Source of the DNA: Candidatus Iainarchaeum sp. | GTDB taxonomy: Archaea > Iainarchaeota > Iainarchaeia > Iainarchaeales > DTGL01 | DNA: 25,639 nt | Direction of reading: 5' to 3' | Assembly (NCBI GenBank): GCA_021161055.1 | Contig: JAGHBI010000096.1 | Location: 1-25,639 of the forward strand | Part shown: positions 13,904 to 20,414 of the stretch, piece after piece | How positions within the stretch are numbered: the first letter of the stretch is position 1 | Layout: the number at the start of each line of letters is the position of its first letter | Translations under genes and position numbers: made by a program | The notes under the pieces: generated by a model | What the model was told of the DNA's origin: nothing | What the model saw: only the letters and a program-made list of their open reading frames with translations | Databases searched by the model: none

Positions 13904-15384
13904 TTTACAAGCACCTCTGTTGAGCGAATGAGCTTCTCCAGAAAGTTTAGAAGGCTTTCCCCAAAATCATTGAAACGTTCCTCAATGTTTTTTCTTCTTA
14001 TATCGTTTATATTGAACTCGATAACGCTTTCTTTACGCTCTGTACCGAGTTTAAGCACGCTCGCCTTTGGAATTTTTGGGTTGAATTTATTTAGGGCTTC
14101 TATGCACTCAAGCATCTCTTCGCTTGTTTCCCTTTTACATGGCTCGAGCCTTGTACCAAGTCTCTCCAGAACTATTTCGCTAAAGCGCCTTGCATCGCTT
14201 ACATTTTCCTTTATTTCCGCAAGCTCGCGAAGTGCCCTATGCAAAGCGCCAAACCCGTGTTCTTTCACATACTCGCGCAAAAAGAGCTCCACAAAAGCAT
14301 AACCAAATTTTCTGGTTCCTTCAGCATCAGCACTCCATTCCATCATAAACGATTCGTTCTTATCGTAGTATTCCTTAAGCAATCGCCAGTCGCTTGCAGG
14401 CTTTATAACGTAGCTATACTGCGCATCGCTGTAGCTCTGGGTTCCATAAAAGAGGTTTGCAGTCCTCAAACCAAGCTGCTTTCTAACTATGTACTCAACA
14501 AATTTGGCCAGTGCTTCATCGAACCAGCTTGTATTGCTGGAGTTCCAGTTCATTATCTTCGCGTTGAAATTATGTGTAAGCTCATGCAACACAACAGGCG
14601 CAGCATCTTTCTCAAAAGCGCTTTCTTTCACAACTATGAGTCCTCCTGTAATATAAACACCTTCGCTGTAGTCATTTATCTTCTCCCTATACTTTTCATC
14701 TTTCAATACAGCAATACCGAAGATGTTGGAATCGAGCTCTATTCCAAGAACAGCTGGCACAGTGAAGTAGAGCTCATTAGCCCTTTCCAAACCTCTTGCA
14801 AGAGCATCATCTGAAAGCGTGCTCTCATTGAAAAGCAAAAACCTGCCGTATTCCTTGCCTTTATCAGAATACCCAAACCTGACTATAAGAGGTCCCGCGC
14901 CAGCAATGCGAAGCTCATAATCCCTTATGCTTCCTCTGAAAGCCGCTCCAGTATCAAAGCCAAAGATGCGCTTTCCATAGGCTCTAAACGCAACCCTTGT
15001 TTTTTCCTCTGTGGCAAGAGAGAATTCAGCAATAATAGCGTTTCCAAACCTCTCCTTTTCAAGCCCAAAGAGCTTTGCTTCTATATTTATTATCTCATCT
15101 CTTCGCCTAGCCGAGCTGTTTGTTTTTATTCTCAATATGCCATCGCTCAGCGCGTAGTCCTCTATCGTGCCCAGAGAATCGTTTATGCTCAGAATAGCGC
15201 TTTCTTTATGGAAGGGCATTGTAACAGAGAAATGGTTTGCAGGCATTTTGGAGTGTATATAGAGCATTATGTTTGCTATTGCATATTCATCCTCAAGCTC
15301 TAGATTGCAGTCCACATACTCCACATAGGCATTTACAGACGCAAACACAAGCAACGCTAGCACTAGGCACAATACTTTTCGCAT
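13900..15384 (-). CDS. Secreted M1-like zinc metallopeptidase
   Basis: A 494-aa protein starting MRKVLCLVLALLVFASVNA, a clear signal peptide. I use ATG 15384 because a TATAAATA box lies 23-30 nt upstream and the longer frame (to 15450) would bury the signal peptide. The gluzincin motif HELTH (His267, Glu268, His271) is followed after 18 residues by Glu290 in WFDEALAKFVEY, exactly the HExxH-x18-E spacing of family M1. An N-terminal beta domain (about 20-180) precedes it, as in M1 enzymes. The GAMEN substrate motif is replaced by YITGGLIVV, so typical aminopeptidase specificity is doubtful. It acts outside the cell, perhaps in peptide scavenging or envelope turnover. No C-terminal anchor is seen. 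The stop overlaps the HTH gene start by 4 nt. Confidence 0.8.
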   Translation of the reverse strand: MRKVLCLVLALLVFASVNAYVEYVDCNLELEDEYAIANIMLYIHSKMPANHFSVTMPFHKESAILSINDSLGTIEDYALSDGILRIKTNSSARRRDEIINIEAKLFGLEKERFGNAIIAEFSLATEEKTRVAFRAYGKRIFGFDTGAAFRGSIRDYELRIAGAGPLIVRFGYSDKGKEYGRFLLFNESTLSDDALARGLERANELYFTVPAVLGIELDSNIFGIAVLKDEKYREKINDYSEGVYITGGLIVVKESAFEKDAAPVVLHELTHNFNAKIMNWNSSNTSWFDEALAKFVEYIVRKQLGLRTANLFYGTQSYSDAQYSYVIKPASDWRLLKEYYDKNESFMMEWSADAEGTRKFGYAFVELFLREYVKEHGFGALHRALRELAEIKENVSDARRFSEIVLERLGTRLEPCKRETSEEMLECIEALNKFNPKIPKASVLKLGTERKESVIEFNINDIRRKNIEERFNDFGESLLNFLEKLIRSTEVLVK

Positions 15385-15406
15385 TATAAAAAATAGCGGG
15401 TGCCAG

Positions 15407-15414
15407 TATTTATA
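15407..15414 (-). promoter_or_regulatory. TATA box of the peptidase operon
   Basis: TATAAATA on the - strand lies 23-30 nt before ATG 15384, the spacing expected for a leaderless archaeal message. It decides the peptidase start against the upstream in-frame ATG at 15450. Confidence 0.6.
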
Positions 15415-15499
15415 GCTTAGCTTCCTCCCAGAAAGCGCCTCCGCAAGCAAACCATTTTTTAAAGCTTACCTTGGCTTTATTTCTTAATACACTTTTTTG

Positions 15500-16786
15500 A
15501 TGGTTTATATGGGATTTAAGATAATTGGGATGGGTGCTTGCAGGGAGGTTGGAAGAAGCAGTTTCCTCCTAGATGCAGGCGATAAGATACTTTTGGATAG
15601 GGGTATAAAGCTCACACCAGAGCGGGTAGAGTATCCCCTGCCTGTTAATACAAGGCTTGATGCTGTCATAATATCGCATGCCCATCTCGACCATTCCGGT
15701 GATTTGCCAAGGCTGTTTACAAAAAACACTCCAGTAGCATATATGACTCCCGCAACCCTTGATCTGGCTGAAATGCTATGGCATGATTCACTTAAGATTG
15801 CGGGCATAGAGGGCACAGATGCGAAGTTTTCTAAGGTTGACATAAGGCGCACAAGAAAGTATACATTCCCTGTGAGCTATAGAGCGGAACTCGAGATAAC
15901 AGAAAAGGTTACAATGCAATTCTTTGATGCCGGCCACATCGTTGGCTCGGCAATAACAAAGCTCAGCTTCGATGATGTGTCGCTTGTTTATACAGGCGAT
16001 TTTAAGGTTGAGGAAACAAGGCTTCTTAACAAAGCGGATATAAAGATAGGCGAGGCAGACTATGTGATTATTGAGAGCACCTACGGAGATAAAGACCATC
16101 CAAACAGAAGAAAGGTTGAGAGGGAATTTGTTGAAGCATGCCTGGACGTTGTTGAGAACAGAGGCTTTGCAATAGTGCCTGCATTTGCGGTAGGCAGGTC
16201 TCATGAGATAGTGGATATTCTTGCAGAGTATGGGGTAAAGCACCCAATATATCTCGATGGAATGGCTCAGAAGGCTGCAAACATCACGCTCAAGTATCCG
16301 AACTATCTGAAAGATGCCAAAACGCTTAAAAGAGCGCTCAGAAAAGCGCATTGGATAAGGAATGAACGCGAGCGCAAGCGCGCTTTGAAAGAGCCAGCAA
16401 TAATTGTGACAACAGCAGGCATGTGTGATGGTGGTCCGGTGTTGAACTATATAAAGCGCCTCCACAACGATGAGAAATCAGCAATATTCCTGACAGGTTA
16501 TCAGGTTGAGGGCACCCAGGGAAGGCGCCTGCTCGAGGAAGGCGTTATAACAATAGATGGTAAAGAATACAGGCCAAAATGCACTGTGCGGAAGTTCGAT
16601 TTCTCTGCGCATCCGGGACAGAGCGAAATGCTCCGTGCACTTAGAAAATGGAACCCTCAAGAAGTTTTCCTTGTTCATGGCGAACCTGAAAAGGTCAGGG
16701 CGTTCCAGAATAAGATAAAGGAAGAACTCGGCATAGATGCGCATCCTTTAGAGTTTGGTAAAACTGTTAAAGTAGGTGAAAGATGA
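15500..16786 (+). CDS. Beta-CASP metallo-beta-lactamase ribonuclease (aCPSF2-like)
   Basis: A 428-aa nuclease of the CPSF/beta-CASP group. The lactamase part has the zinc motif SHAHLDHSGDLP (His60, His62, Asp64, His65), then DAGHIVGSA and VYTGDF; the beta-CASP insert carries IIESTYGDKDHP and IVPAFAVGRSHEI. The end has TTAGMCDGGP, FDFSAHPGQ and LVHGEPEKV. There is no N-terminal KH pair, so it resembles aCPSF2 rather than the termination factor aCPSF1; aRNase J is the other possibility. It probably cuts or trims RNA in the cytoplasm. In-frame TTG 15497 and ATG 15509 are alternative starts; similarity begins near 15509. Its stop overlaps the start of the membrane-protein gene in ATGA. Confidence 0.9.
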   Translation: MVYMGFKIIGMGACREVGRSSFLLDAGDKILLDRGIKLTPERVEYPLPVNTRLDAVIISHAHLDHSGDLPRLFTKNTPVAYMTPATLDLAEMLWHDSLKIAGIEGTDAKFSKVDIRRTRKYTFPVSYRAELEITEKVTMQFFDAGHIVGSAITKLSFDDVSLVYTGDFKVEETRLLNKADIKIGEADYVIIESTYGDKDHPNRRKVEREFVEACLDVVENRGFAIVPAFAVGRSHEIVDILAEYGVKHPIYLDGMAQKAANITLKYPNYLKDAKTLKRALRKAHWIRNERERKRALKEPAIIVTTAGMCDGGPVLNYIKRLHNDEKSAIFLTGYQVEGTQGRRLLEEGVITIDGKEYRPKCTVRKFDFSAHPGQSEMLRALRKWNPQEVFLVHGEPEKVRAFQNKIKEELGIDAHPLEFGKTVKVGER

Positions 16787-17577
16787 GGTTCATTAATTTT
16801 CTGAGGGAAGCGTTTGCTCTTCTCATTAAAGAACCAAAGCTTTTCTTGCCAAAGATCCTGCTCACGGCCTTTCTCAGCGCAATTATACTTATAGGCTCGT
16901 TCATTGCCGTAACAAATGCTGACGTCTTTCTGCTCGCATCTCAGCCGGAAGCTATTACGCCTGATGTCGCAGAGAAGGCTTTATTTGTTATGACTGTGTT
17001 TCTCATTTTGATGCTGTGTATGATAGTAGCCCTTGTTTTTGATATAATAACAAATGGGATGTATCCAATACTTGTGAGCGATTTTTATAATAAAAGAAGG
17101 CTTTCTCTCAAAAGGGCTTTCAGGGAATCCTTGCGTAATGCTTCAAGAGTGCTTCCTGCCGGGATTGCACTTTACCTATTGGTGTTTATCCCATTTTCAA
17201 TCTATATTGTTTATGCAAGCGTCACAATCCGAGGCGTCACGGAGCTTGCTTTTGTAATCCTTACTTCTGCACTTGTAGGTGCATTTCTCATCTACATGCT
17301 TTTCTATTTCCTGTATCCTGCAATAATGCTAACGCGCAACAGCGTTTTGCAATGCATAAAAAACAACCTAGCGCTTGTGAAAAGAAACGTGAAAACAGTA
17401 ATCCTCGCAACGGTAATTCCCTTCATTTCAACACTAATTTCTTTTGGTTTTGCGGTTATATCGGCTTTTGAGCCGTGGTTCCTTATAGTATTTTTTATAT
17501 ACCGCTTATTGAGCACATGCCTTTTTACCTACCATATGGTTCTGAATCCAACGATATACCTTAAGGTGCAAAAATGA
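16783..17577 (+). CDS. Polytopic membrane protein, function unknown
   Basis: A 264-aa integral membrane protein with about six hydrophobic segments (roughly 20-45, 66-90, 121-146, 152-180, 204-230, 232-252) and basic loops (FYNKRRLSLKRAFRESL, VKRNVKTVI). The pattern, with an amphipathic N-terminal helix and a repeated segment-loop-amphipathic-helix unit, recalls archaeal DUF4013/DUF7847-type membrane proteins, but I cannot name the family firmly. No catalytic motif is visible. It is tied to its neighbours by 4-nt overlaps at both ends (ATGA at 16783 and at 17574), so it is translated together with a beta-CASP nuclease and NMD3. Whether it takes part in their work, for instance by holding RNA processing near the membrane, is unknown. 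Confidence 0.75.
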   Translation: MRFINFLREAFALLIKEPKLFLPKILLTAFLSAIILIGSFIAVTNADVFLLASQPEAITPDVAEKALFVMTVFLILMLCMIVALVFDIITNGMYPILVSDFYNKRRLSLKRAFRESLRNASRVLPAGIALYLLVFIPFSIYIVYASVTIRGVTELAFVILTSALVGAFLIYMLFYFLYPAIMLTRNSVLQCIKNNLALVKRNVKTVILATVIPFISTLISFGFAVISAFEPWFLIVFFIYRLLSTCLFTYHMVLNPTIYLKVQK

Positions 17578-18263
17578 ACAGGTTTTGCCCGAAATGTGGT
17601 ACCGAGCAGGGGCCTTTTGTGGATGGCTTCTGCATGAAATGTTTTCTCGAGGATAATAGGCTTTTGATAGTGCCGGGCAGGCTCGAGCTGCGGAGATGCA
17701 AGAGATGCGGGCGCGTGCTTATAAACAGAAAATGGGTTTCTGATAGCGCAGATAATATTACAAGCTACATTCTGGGCAAAATAAAATGGGCCGATATGGA
17801 AGAAAAAGCGCTTGATATAGAGCTCAAGCGCTTGCAAAATGGCATAAGGGTTTTCCTAAACGTTTCGGGCAGGTTTAAAGGAGTCTCTCTAAGTGCAAGA
17901 TATGAAACATTCATTTGTTACAAAAATCAACTCTGCAATGCATGCCTAAAGCTTTCTTCGGGCTATCATGAAGCAGTTGTTCAGATAAGGCATTCTGGTA
18001 GCTTACAAAGCACAGTGCTGAGCTCTGTGAAAAAGATTCTTGAATCGATGCAAAGCAAGGATCCGTTAGCAAGAATTGTTAAAACCTTTGAAAGAAAAAA
18101 TGGTCTGGATATGCTCATAGGTTCGAATAAATCAGCCAAGCTTCTGGTTAAGGAGCTCAAAAAGAGATTCAACGCAAGCGTAAAGAGAACCTCAAGCCTT
18201 ATTGGTGTTACAAAGGATGGAAAAAGAAAGGTGAAATACACCTATCTGGTAAGGCTTTCCTAG
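17574..18263 (+). CDS. NMD3 family protein (large ribosomal subunit assembly)
   Basis: A 229-aa archaeal homologue of NMD3, the adaptor that in eukaryotes binds the nearly finished 60S subunit for nuclear export. Archaea have no export step, so the role is probably late large-subunit assembly. The first zinc site uses Cys5, Cys8, Cys20 and Cys23 (FCPKCGTEQGP, FCMKCFLED). The second uses Cys42, Cys45 (CKRCGRVL, followed by the family's W in RKWV), Cys121 and Cys124 (LCNACLKLSSGYHEAVVQIR, a hallmark segment). A beta domain follows and the protein ends YTYLVRLS. Eukaryotic NMD3 is much longer and carries export signals missing here. AGGTG lies 5 nt before the ATG, inside the upstream membrane-protein gene. 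Confidence 0.9.
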   Translation: MNRFCPKCGTEQGPFVDGFCMKCFLEDNRLLIVPGRLELRRCKRCGRVLINRKWVSDSADNITSYILGKIKWADMEEKALDIELKRLQNGIRVFLNVSGRFKGVSLSARYETFICYKNQLCNACLKLSSGYHEAVVQIRHSGSLQSTVLSSVKKILESMQSKDPLARIVKTFERKNGLDMLIGSNKSAKLLVKELKKRFNASVKRTSSLIGVTKDGKRKVKYTYLVRLS

Positions 18264-18266
18264 CCT

Positions 18267-18977
18267 TCATATCTCAAATCCTTTCAGAGCCTGCTTTATC
18301 TCGTTTATTGGTGTGTTGCACACAAGCAACGGTATGCGTTCGCTTTCTGCAATCTTTATCGCTATGCTGTCCACCTTGTTCGGGTCGTTTGGCCCATGCA
18401 AAACAACTACTGCAGGCTTCATATCCGTGCTGAAGCGACCTATTTTAATAGCGATCATCGGCGAACGCCCATTTACAACCTTCTGGAATATCAGCGCTCG
18501 CTCAGGAGTTCTGCCAAACAGATGCATGTATTCGTGCACAGGCACCTCAATTATTACCTTTAGAGAGTCTATCAGTGTGTAACCGTAGATGAATGTTTCC
18601 TTGAGTCTTGCCTGATTTGCTATGCACGTTGCCTTTATCTTCTTCGCAAATTCTGTTGCCTTCATAGCACCATAAAATTCGTGAATATCAAACGCCTCTT
18701 CTCCCGGCTCAAAATCTTTCATAAGCTGCTTTACCACCTTGCCGCCCCGTTGCATATCTATTTCAATAAGGGCATTCACAAACCTGCTTATCACACCAAT
18801 GCCAGGGCTTTTTCTTCTGCCACCTTCATAGTCGCTTATAGTTGAGGAGCTTACCCTAAGATGTTCCGCAAGCTCTATCTGGCTTATCCCAAAGATCTCG
18901 CGCCACTTCTTCATGCTTCCGCCAGGGTCCTTGCTCAGCGTTATTTCACCAGCTATCGTCACTGCCAGCTTTTCCAT
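18267..18977 (-). CDS. XRE-type HTH transcriptional regulator with C-terminal sensor-like domain
   Basis: A 236-aa regulator. Residues about 20-62 form a classic Cro/C1 helix-turn-helix: MKKWREIFGISQIELAEHLRVS then SSTISDYEGGRRKSPGIGVI. The remaining 165 residues are an alpha/beta domain (PVHEYMHLFGRTPER, PMIAIKIGRFSTDMKPAVVVLHGP, RIPLLVCNTPINEIKQALKGFEI). This matches the architecture of archaeal predicted regulators of the COG1709 kind, but the ligand is unknown. I use ATG 18977 because TTTAAATATT lies 20-29 nt upstream; the frame to 18998 would run into that box. A cluster of TCGTCA half-sites stands just upstream, suggesting self-regulation. It is convergent with NMD3 and lies directly downstream of the GGDEF gene. 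Confidence 0.82.
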   Translation of the reverse strand: MEKLAVTIAGEITLSKDPGGSMKKWREIFGISQIELAEHLRVSSSTISDYEGGRRKSPGIGVISRFVNALIEIDMQRGGKVVKQLMKDFEPGEEAFDIHEFYGAMKATEFAKKIKATCIANQARLKETFIYGYTLIDSLKVIIEVPVHEYMHLFGRTPERALIFQKVVNGRSPMIAIKIGRFSTDMKPAVVVLHGPNDPNKVDSIAIKIAESERIPLLVCNTPINEIKQALKGFEI

Positions 18978-18996
18978 GTAAGAATTAGAACCCAAC

Positions 18997-19006
18997 AATA
19001 TTTAAA
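18997..19006 (-). promoter_or_regulatory. TATA box of the XRE regulator
   Basis: TTTAAATATT on the - strand is 20-29 nt before ATG 18977, the usual distance for a leaderless archaeal gene. It lies between the start codon and the TCGTCA half-site cluster at 19012-19058. Confidence 0.55.
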
Positions 19007-19011
19007 ATGAT

Positions 19012-19058
19012 TTCGTCAATCGTCATTTTCAAAAAGATTGTTTGACGAATTGGTCAAA
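19012..19058. promoter_or_regulatory. Operator-like cluster of TCGTCA half-sites and inverted repeats
   Basis: TCGTCA occurs at 19013-19018 and 19020-19025 and its reverse complement TGACGA at 19043-19048. TTCGTCAA (19012-19019) and TTGACGAA (19042-19049) form a perfect 8-bp inverted repeat. A second inverted repeat, TTTGAC-6 nt-GTCAAA, spans 19041-19058. The cluster lies immediately upstream of the XRE gene TATA box and overlaps the last codons of the GGDEF gene. Binding by the XRE protein is inference from position. Confidence 0.5.
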
Positions 19059-19959
19059 TTAGTTTCTCTGTAACAAGATTTTTTCCAACCTTTAAGGTGT
19101 AGGCATTTTTCTTTCTTTTTGACCTGTAAAGTAGTTCATCAGCATTTTCAACAGCTTTAGCATAGGCTTTTCTAAATTCCTCCCTGGTTTTAAACGATGG
19201 AACGGAAACTATTCCCGCGCTGAAGCGTATTATGTTTGGAAAATTACTTACAAGTTTCCTTTTCACAGGCGAGGGTATCTCTATGGGTGCTTGCTTTATG
19301 CGTTGTGATTTGGTTCTGTATTTCCATAGTTCTTCAGCTGCTTTTTCTTGTGCGAGCCTGGCTGCTTTTTGCAGAAGCTCTGCTAGTTGCTTTGGGGTCA
19401 CAGGCGCCCACACAAGTATTTCTTCCCCGCCGTGTCTGCCAACAAGCCCGCCTTTCTTTCCAACAGCTTCACTCAACGCTTTACCTAGCGTTCTTATTAC
19501 GATATCGCCTGTTTTATGTCCAAAGACATCGTTTATTTCTTTTAGATGGTCAATATCTATAAATGCGAGTGAATTTTCTCTATGCTGTTTTGCTTCGAAC
19601 CACATCCGCTCTTTGAAATAGCGATCTGTTAAAAACACTCTGAATTTAGGATCCCTTTTTTGCACATCTGCGAGTTGTTGTGCACGTGGAACATACATTT
19701 GTGCGAATTTTTTGTTAAGCTTCTGAAGGTTTTCCCATGCCTGCCTGAGCTCCTCCCTCTTGCGTTTGTCCAGTTTCTTGCTTCTTTCTAACCTTTTTAT
19801 AATATTTTCGTAATACTCGCGCAATTCCATGTATTTTCGAGGGTATCGTTGCAGAAAGTGCTCTGCAGCGGTTATTGTCCTTATTGGTTTTGCCCTCTGT
19901 CCGGGCCTGTATCTTATTGTTTTAATGGTTTGTTTGCTTCTTGGTTTCTTTGCAGGCAT
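19054..19959 (-). CDS. Soluble GGDEF-domain protein (putative diguanylate cyclase)
   Basis: A 301-aa cytoplasmic protein. Residues 1-30 are basic and probably disordered; about 32-125 form long charged helices (coiled-coil-like). A GGDEF domain follows (about 128-290): LAFIDIDHLKEINDVFGHKTGD supplies the metal and substrate residues (Asp135, Asn143, Asp144), GRHGGEEILV is the signature loop (GGEE at 177-180, Ile in place of Phe), and NADELLYRSKRKKNAY is the closing helix. The residues needed for cyclic di-GMP synthesis are present, so it could be active; the RxxD inhibitory site is absent (KKGG there). About 25 residues are inserted near 205-235. There is no membrane or receiver domain. GGDEF proteins are common in bacteria and rare in archaea. 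A TATA-like box at 19981-19990 supports ATG 19959. Confidence 0.85.
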   Translation of the reverse strand: MPAKKPRSKQTIKTIRYRPGQRAKPIRTITAAEHFLQRYPRKYMELREYYENIIKRLERSKKLDKRKREELRQAWENLQKLNKKFAQMYVPRAQQLADVQKRDPKFRVFLTDRYFKERMWFEAKQHRENSLAFIDIDHLKEINDVFGHKTGDIVIRTLGKALSEAVGKKGGLVGRHGGEEILVWAPVTPKQLAELLQKAARLAQEKAAEELWKYRTKSQRIKQAPIEIPSPVKRKLVSNFPNIIRFSAGIVSVPSFKTREEFRKAYAKAVENADELLYRSKRKKNAYTLKVGKNLVTEKLI

Positions 19960-19980
19960 GTAAAAAATATCTTCTACGGG

Positions 19981-19990
19981 TTTTTAATAC
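19981..19990 (-). promoter_or_regulatory. TATA-like box of the GGDEF gene
   Basis: GTATTAAAAA on the - strand lies 22-31 nt before ATG 19959. The rest of the gap up to the tRNA (to 20195) shows no other clear gene; an open frame of about 40 codons (stop at 20018-20020, - strand) lacks an ATG. Confidence 0.45.
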
Positions 19991-20195
19991 TTAACTTTTA
20001 ATAAATCGAGTGTATGCTTACCTCATGCGCCTTAGCGGTTTCTTTCTTGGTTTTGGCAGCGCAGACCTCTCACTACAATCGTGAAAAAAGCTTTCATCCA
20101 CATCATTACCCTTTTTGAGTGCTTCCGCTATTGTTCTTTCAAGCCCCTAATAGCTCTTGCATGCACTATTCCTATTATGCCTAATTGTGTCGTTA

Positions 20196-20287
20196 CGGAC
20201 CCGGAGGGATTCGAACCCCCGACACCCGGCTTGCCTCGCAAGCGAAGCTTAGGAGGCCGGTGCTCTATCCAGCTGAGCTACGGGCCC
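20196..20287 (-). tRNA. tRNA-Arg(CCU) with an 18-nt intron
   Basis: On the - strand the cloverleaf is complete. The acceptor stem is GGGCCCG with CGGGTCC (one G-U pair) and discriminator G73. The D stem is GCTC/GAGC with loop AGCTGGATA, the anticodon stem CCGGC/GCCGG, and the T stem GGGGG/CCCTC with loop TTCGAAT. The anticodon loop reads CTCCTA, intron, A, giving anticodon CCU (reads AGG, Arg). The intron (20232-20249) lies at the standard 37/38 position, and its GAGGC can pair with exon GCCTC, as expected for a bulge-helix-bulge splicing site. The mature tRNA is 74 nt; the 3' CCA is not encoded. The 3' end is at 20196. Confidence 0.95.
20232..20249 (-). other. tRNA intron (18 nt, position 37/38)
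   Basis: Removal of these 18 nt restores a 7-nt anticodon loop CTCCTAA and the CCGGC/GCCGG stem. An A at each junction leaves the exact cut uncertain by one base. It should be removed by the archaeal splicing endonuclease, which is not in this window. Confidence 0.85.
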
Positions 20288-20311
20288 TCAATACAAAAAA
20301 TTTATGGAGAA

Positions 20312-20322
20312 CTTTTTTAAAT
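20312..20322 (-). promoter_or_regulatory. TATA-like box of the tRNA gene
   Basis: ATTTAAAAAAG on the - strand lies about 25-35 nt before the tRNA 5' end at 20287, consistent with archaeal tRNA transcription starting at or just before the mature end. Confidence 0.5.
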
Positions 20323-20414
20323 GAAAGGCATCAACGCAGTTAAAACCACCAGATAAAAAACTTAAATGCATGCACTATTTTAATTTAACTTGCAATTCTT
20401 CTTATAGTGAGTAT

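Noticed and set aside
14239..14814. 191-codon + strand open frame antisense to the peptidase gene
   Set aside because: It is opposite the HELTH-containing coding region and shows no family feature or ribosome site.
15384..15450. Longer N-terminus for the M1-like peptidase (ATG at 15450)
   Set aside because: It would put 22 residues before a clear signal peptide and would place the TATAAATA box inside the coding region.
15788..16465. 225-codon open frame antisense to the beta-CASP gene
   Set aside because: The + strand carries all nuclease motifs; the antisense product is rich in Cys, Tyr and His with no recognisable pattern and no promoter.
20018..20141. About 40 sense codons on the - strand ending PKPRKKPLRRMR
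   Set aside because: No ATG, only a late GTG at 20099-20101, no ribosome site or promoter at a fitting distance. It could be a gene remnant, but the evidence is too thin to list.
20081..20320. Open frame on the + strand with EGFEPPTPGL-type sequence
   Set aside because: It is the antisense of the tRNA-Arg gene; this peptide pattern is a well-known false product of tRNA complements.
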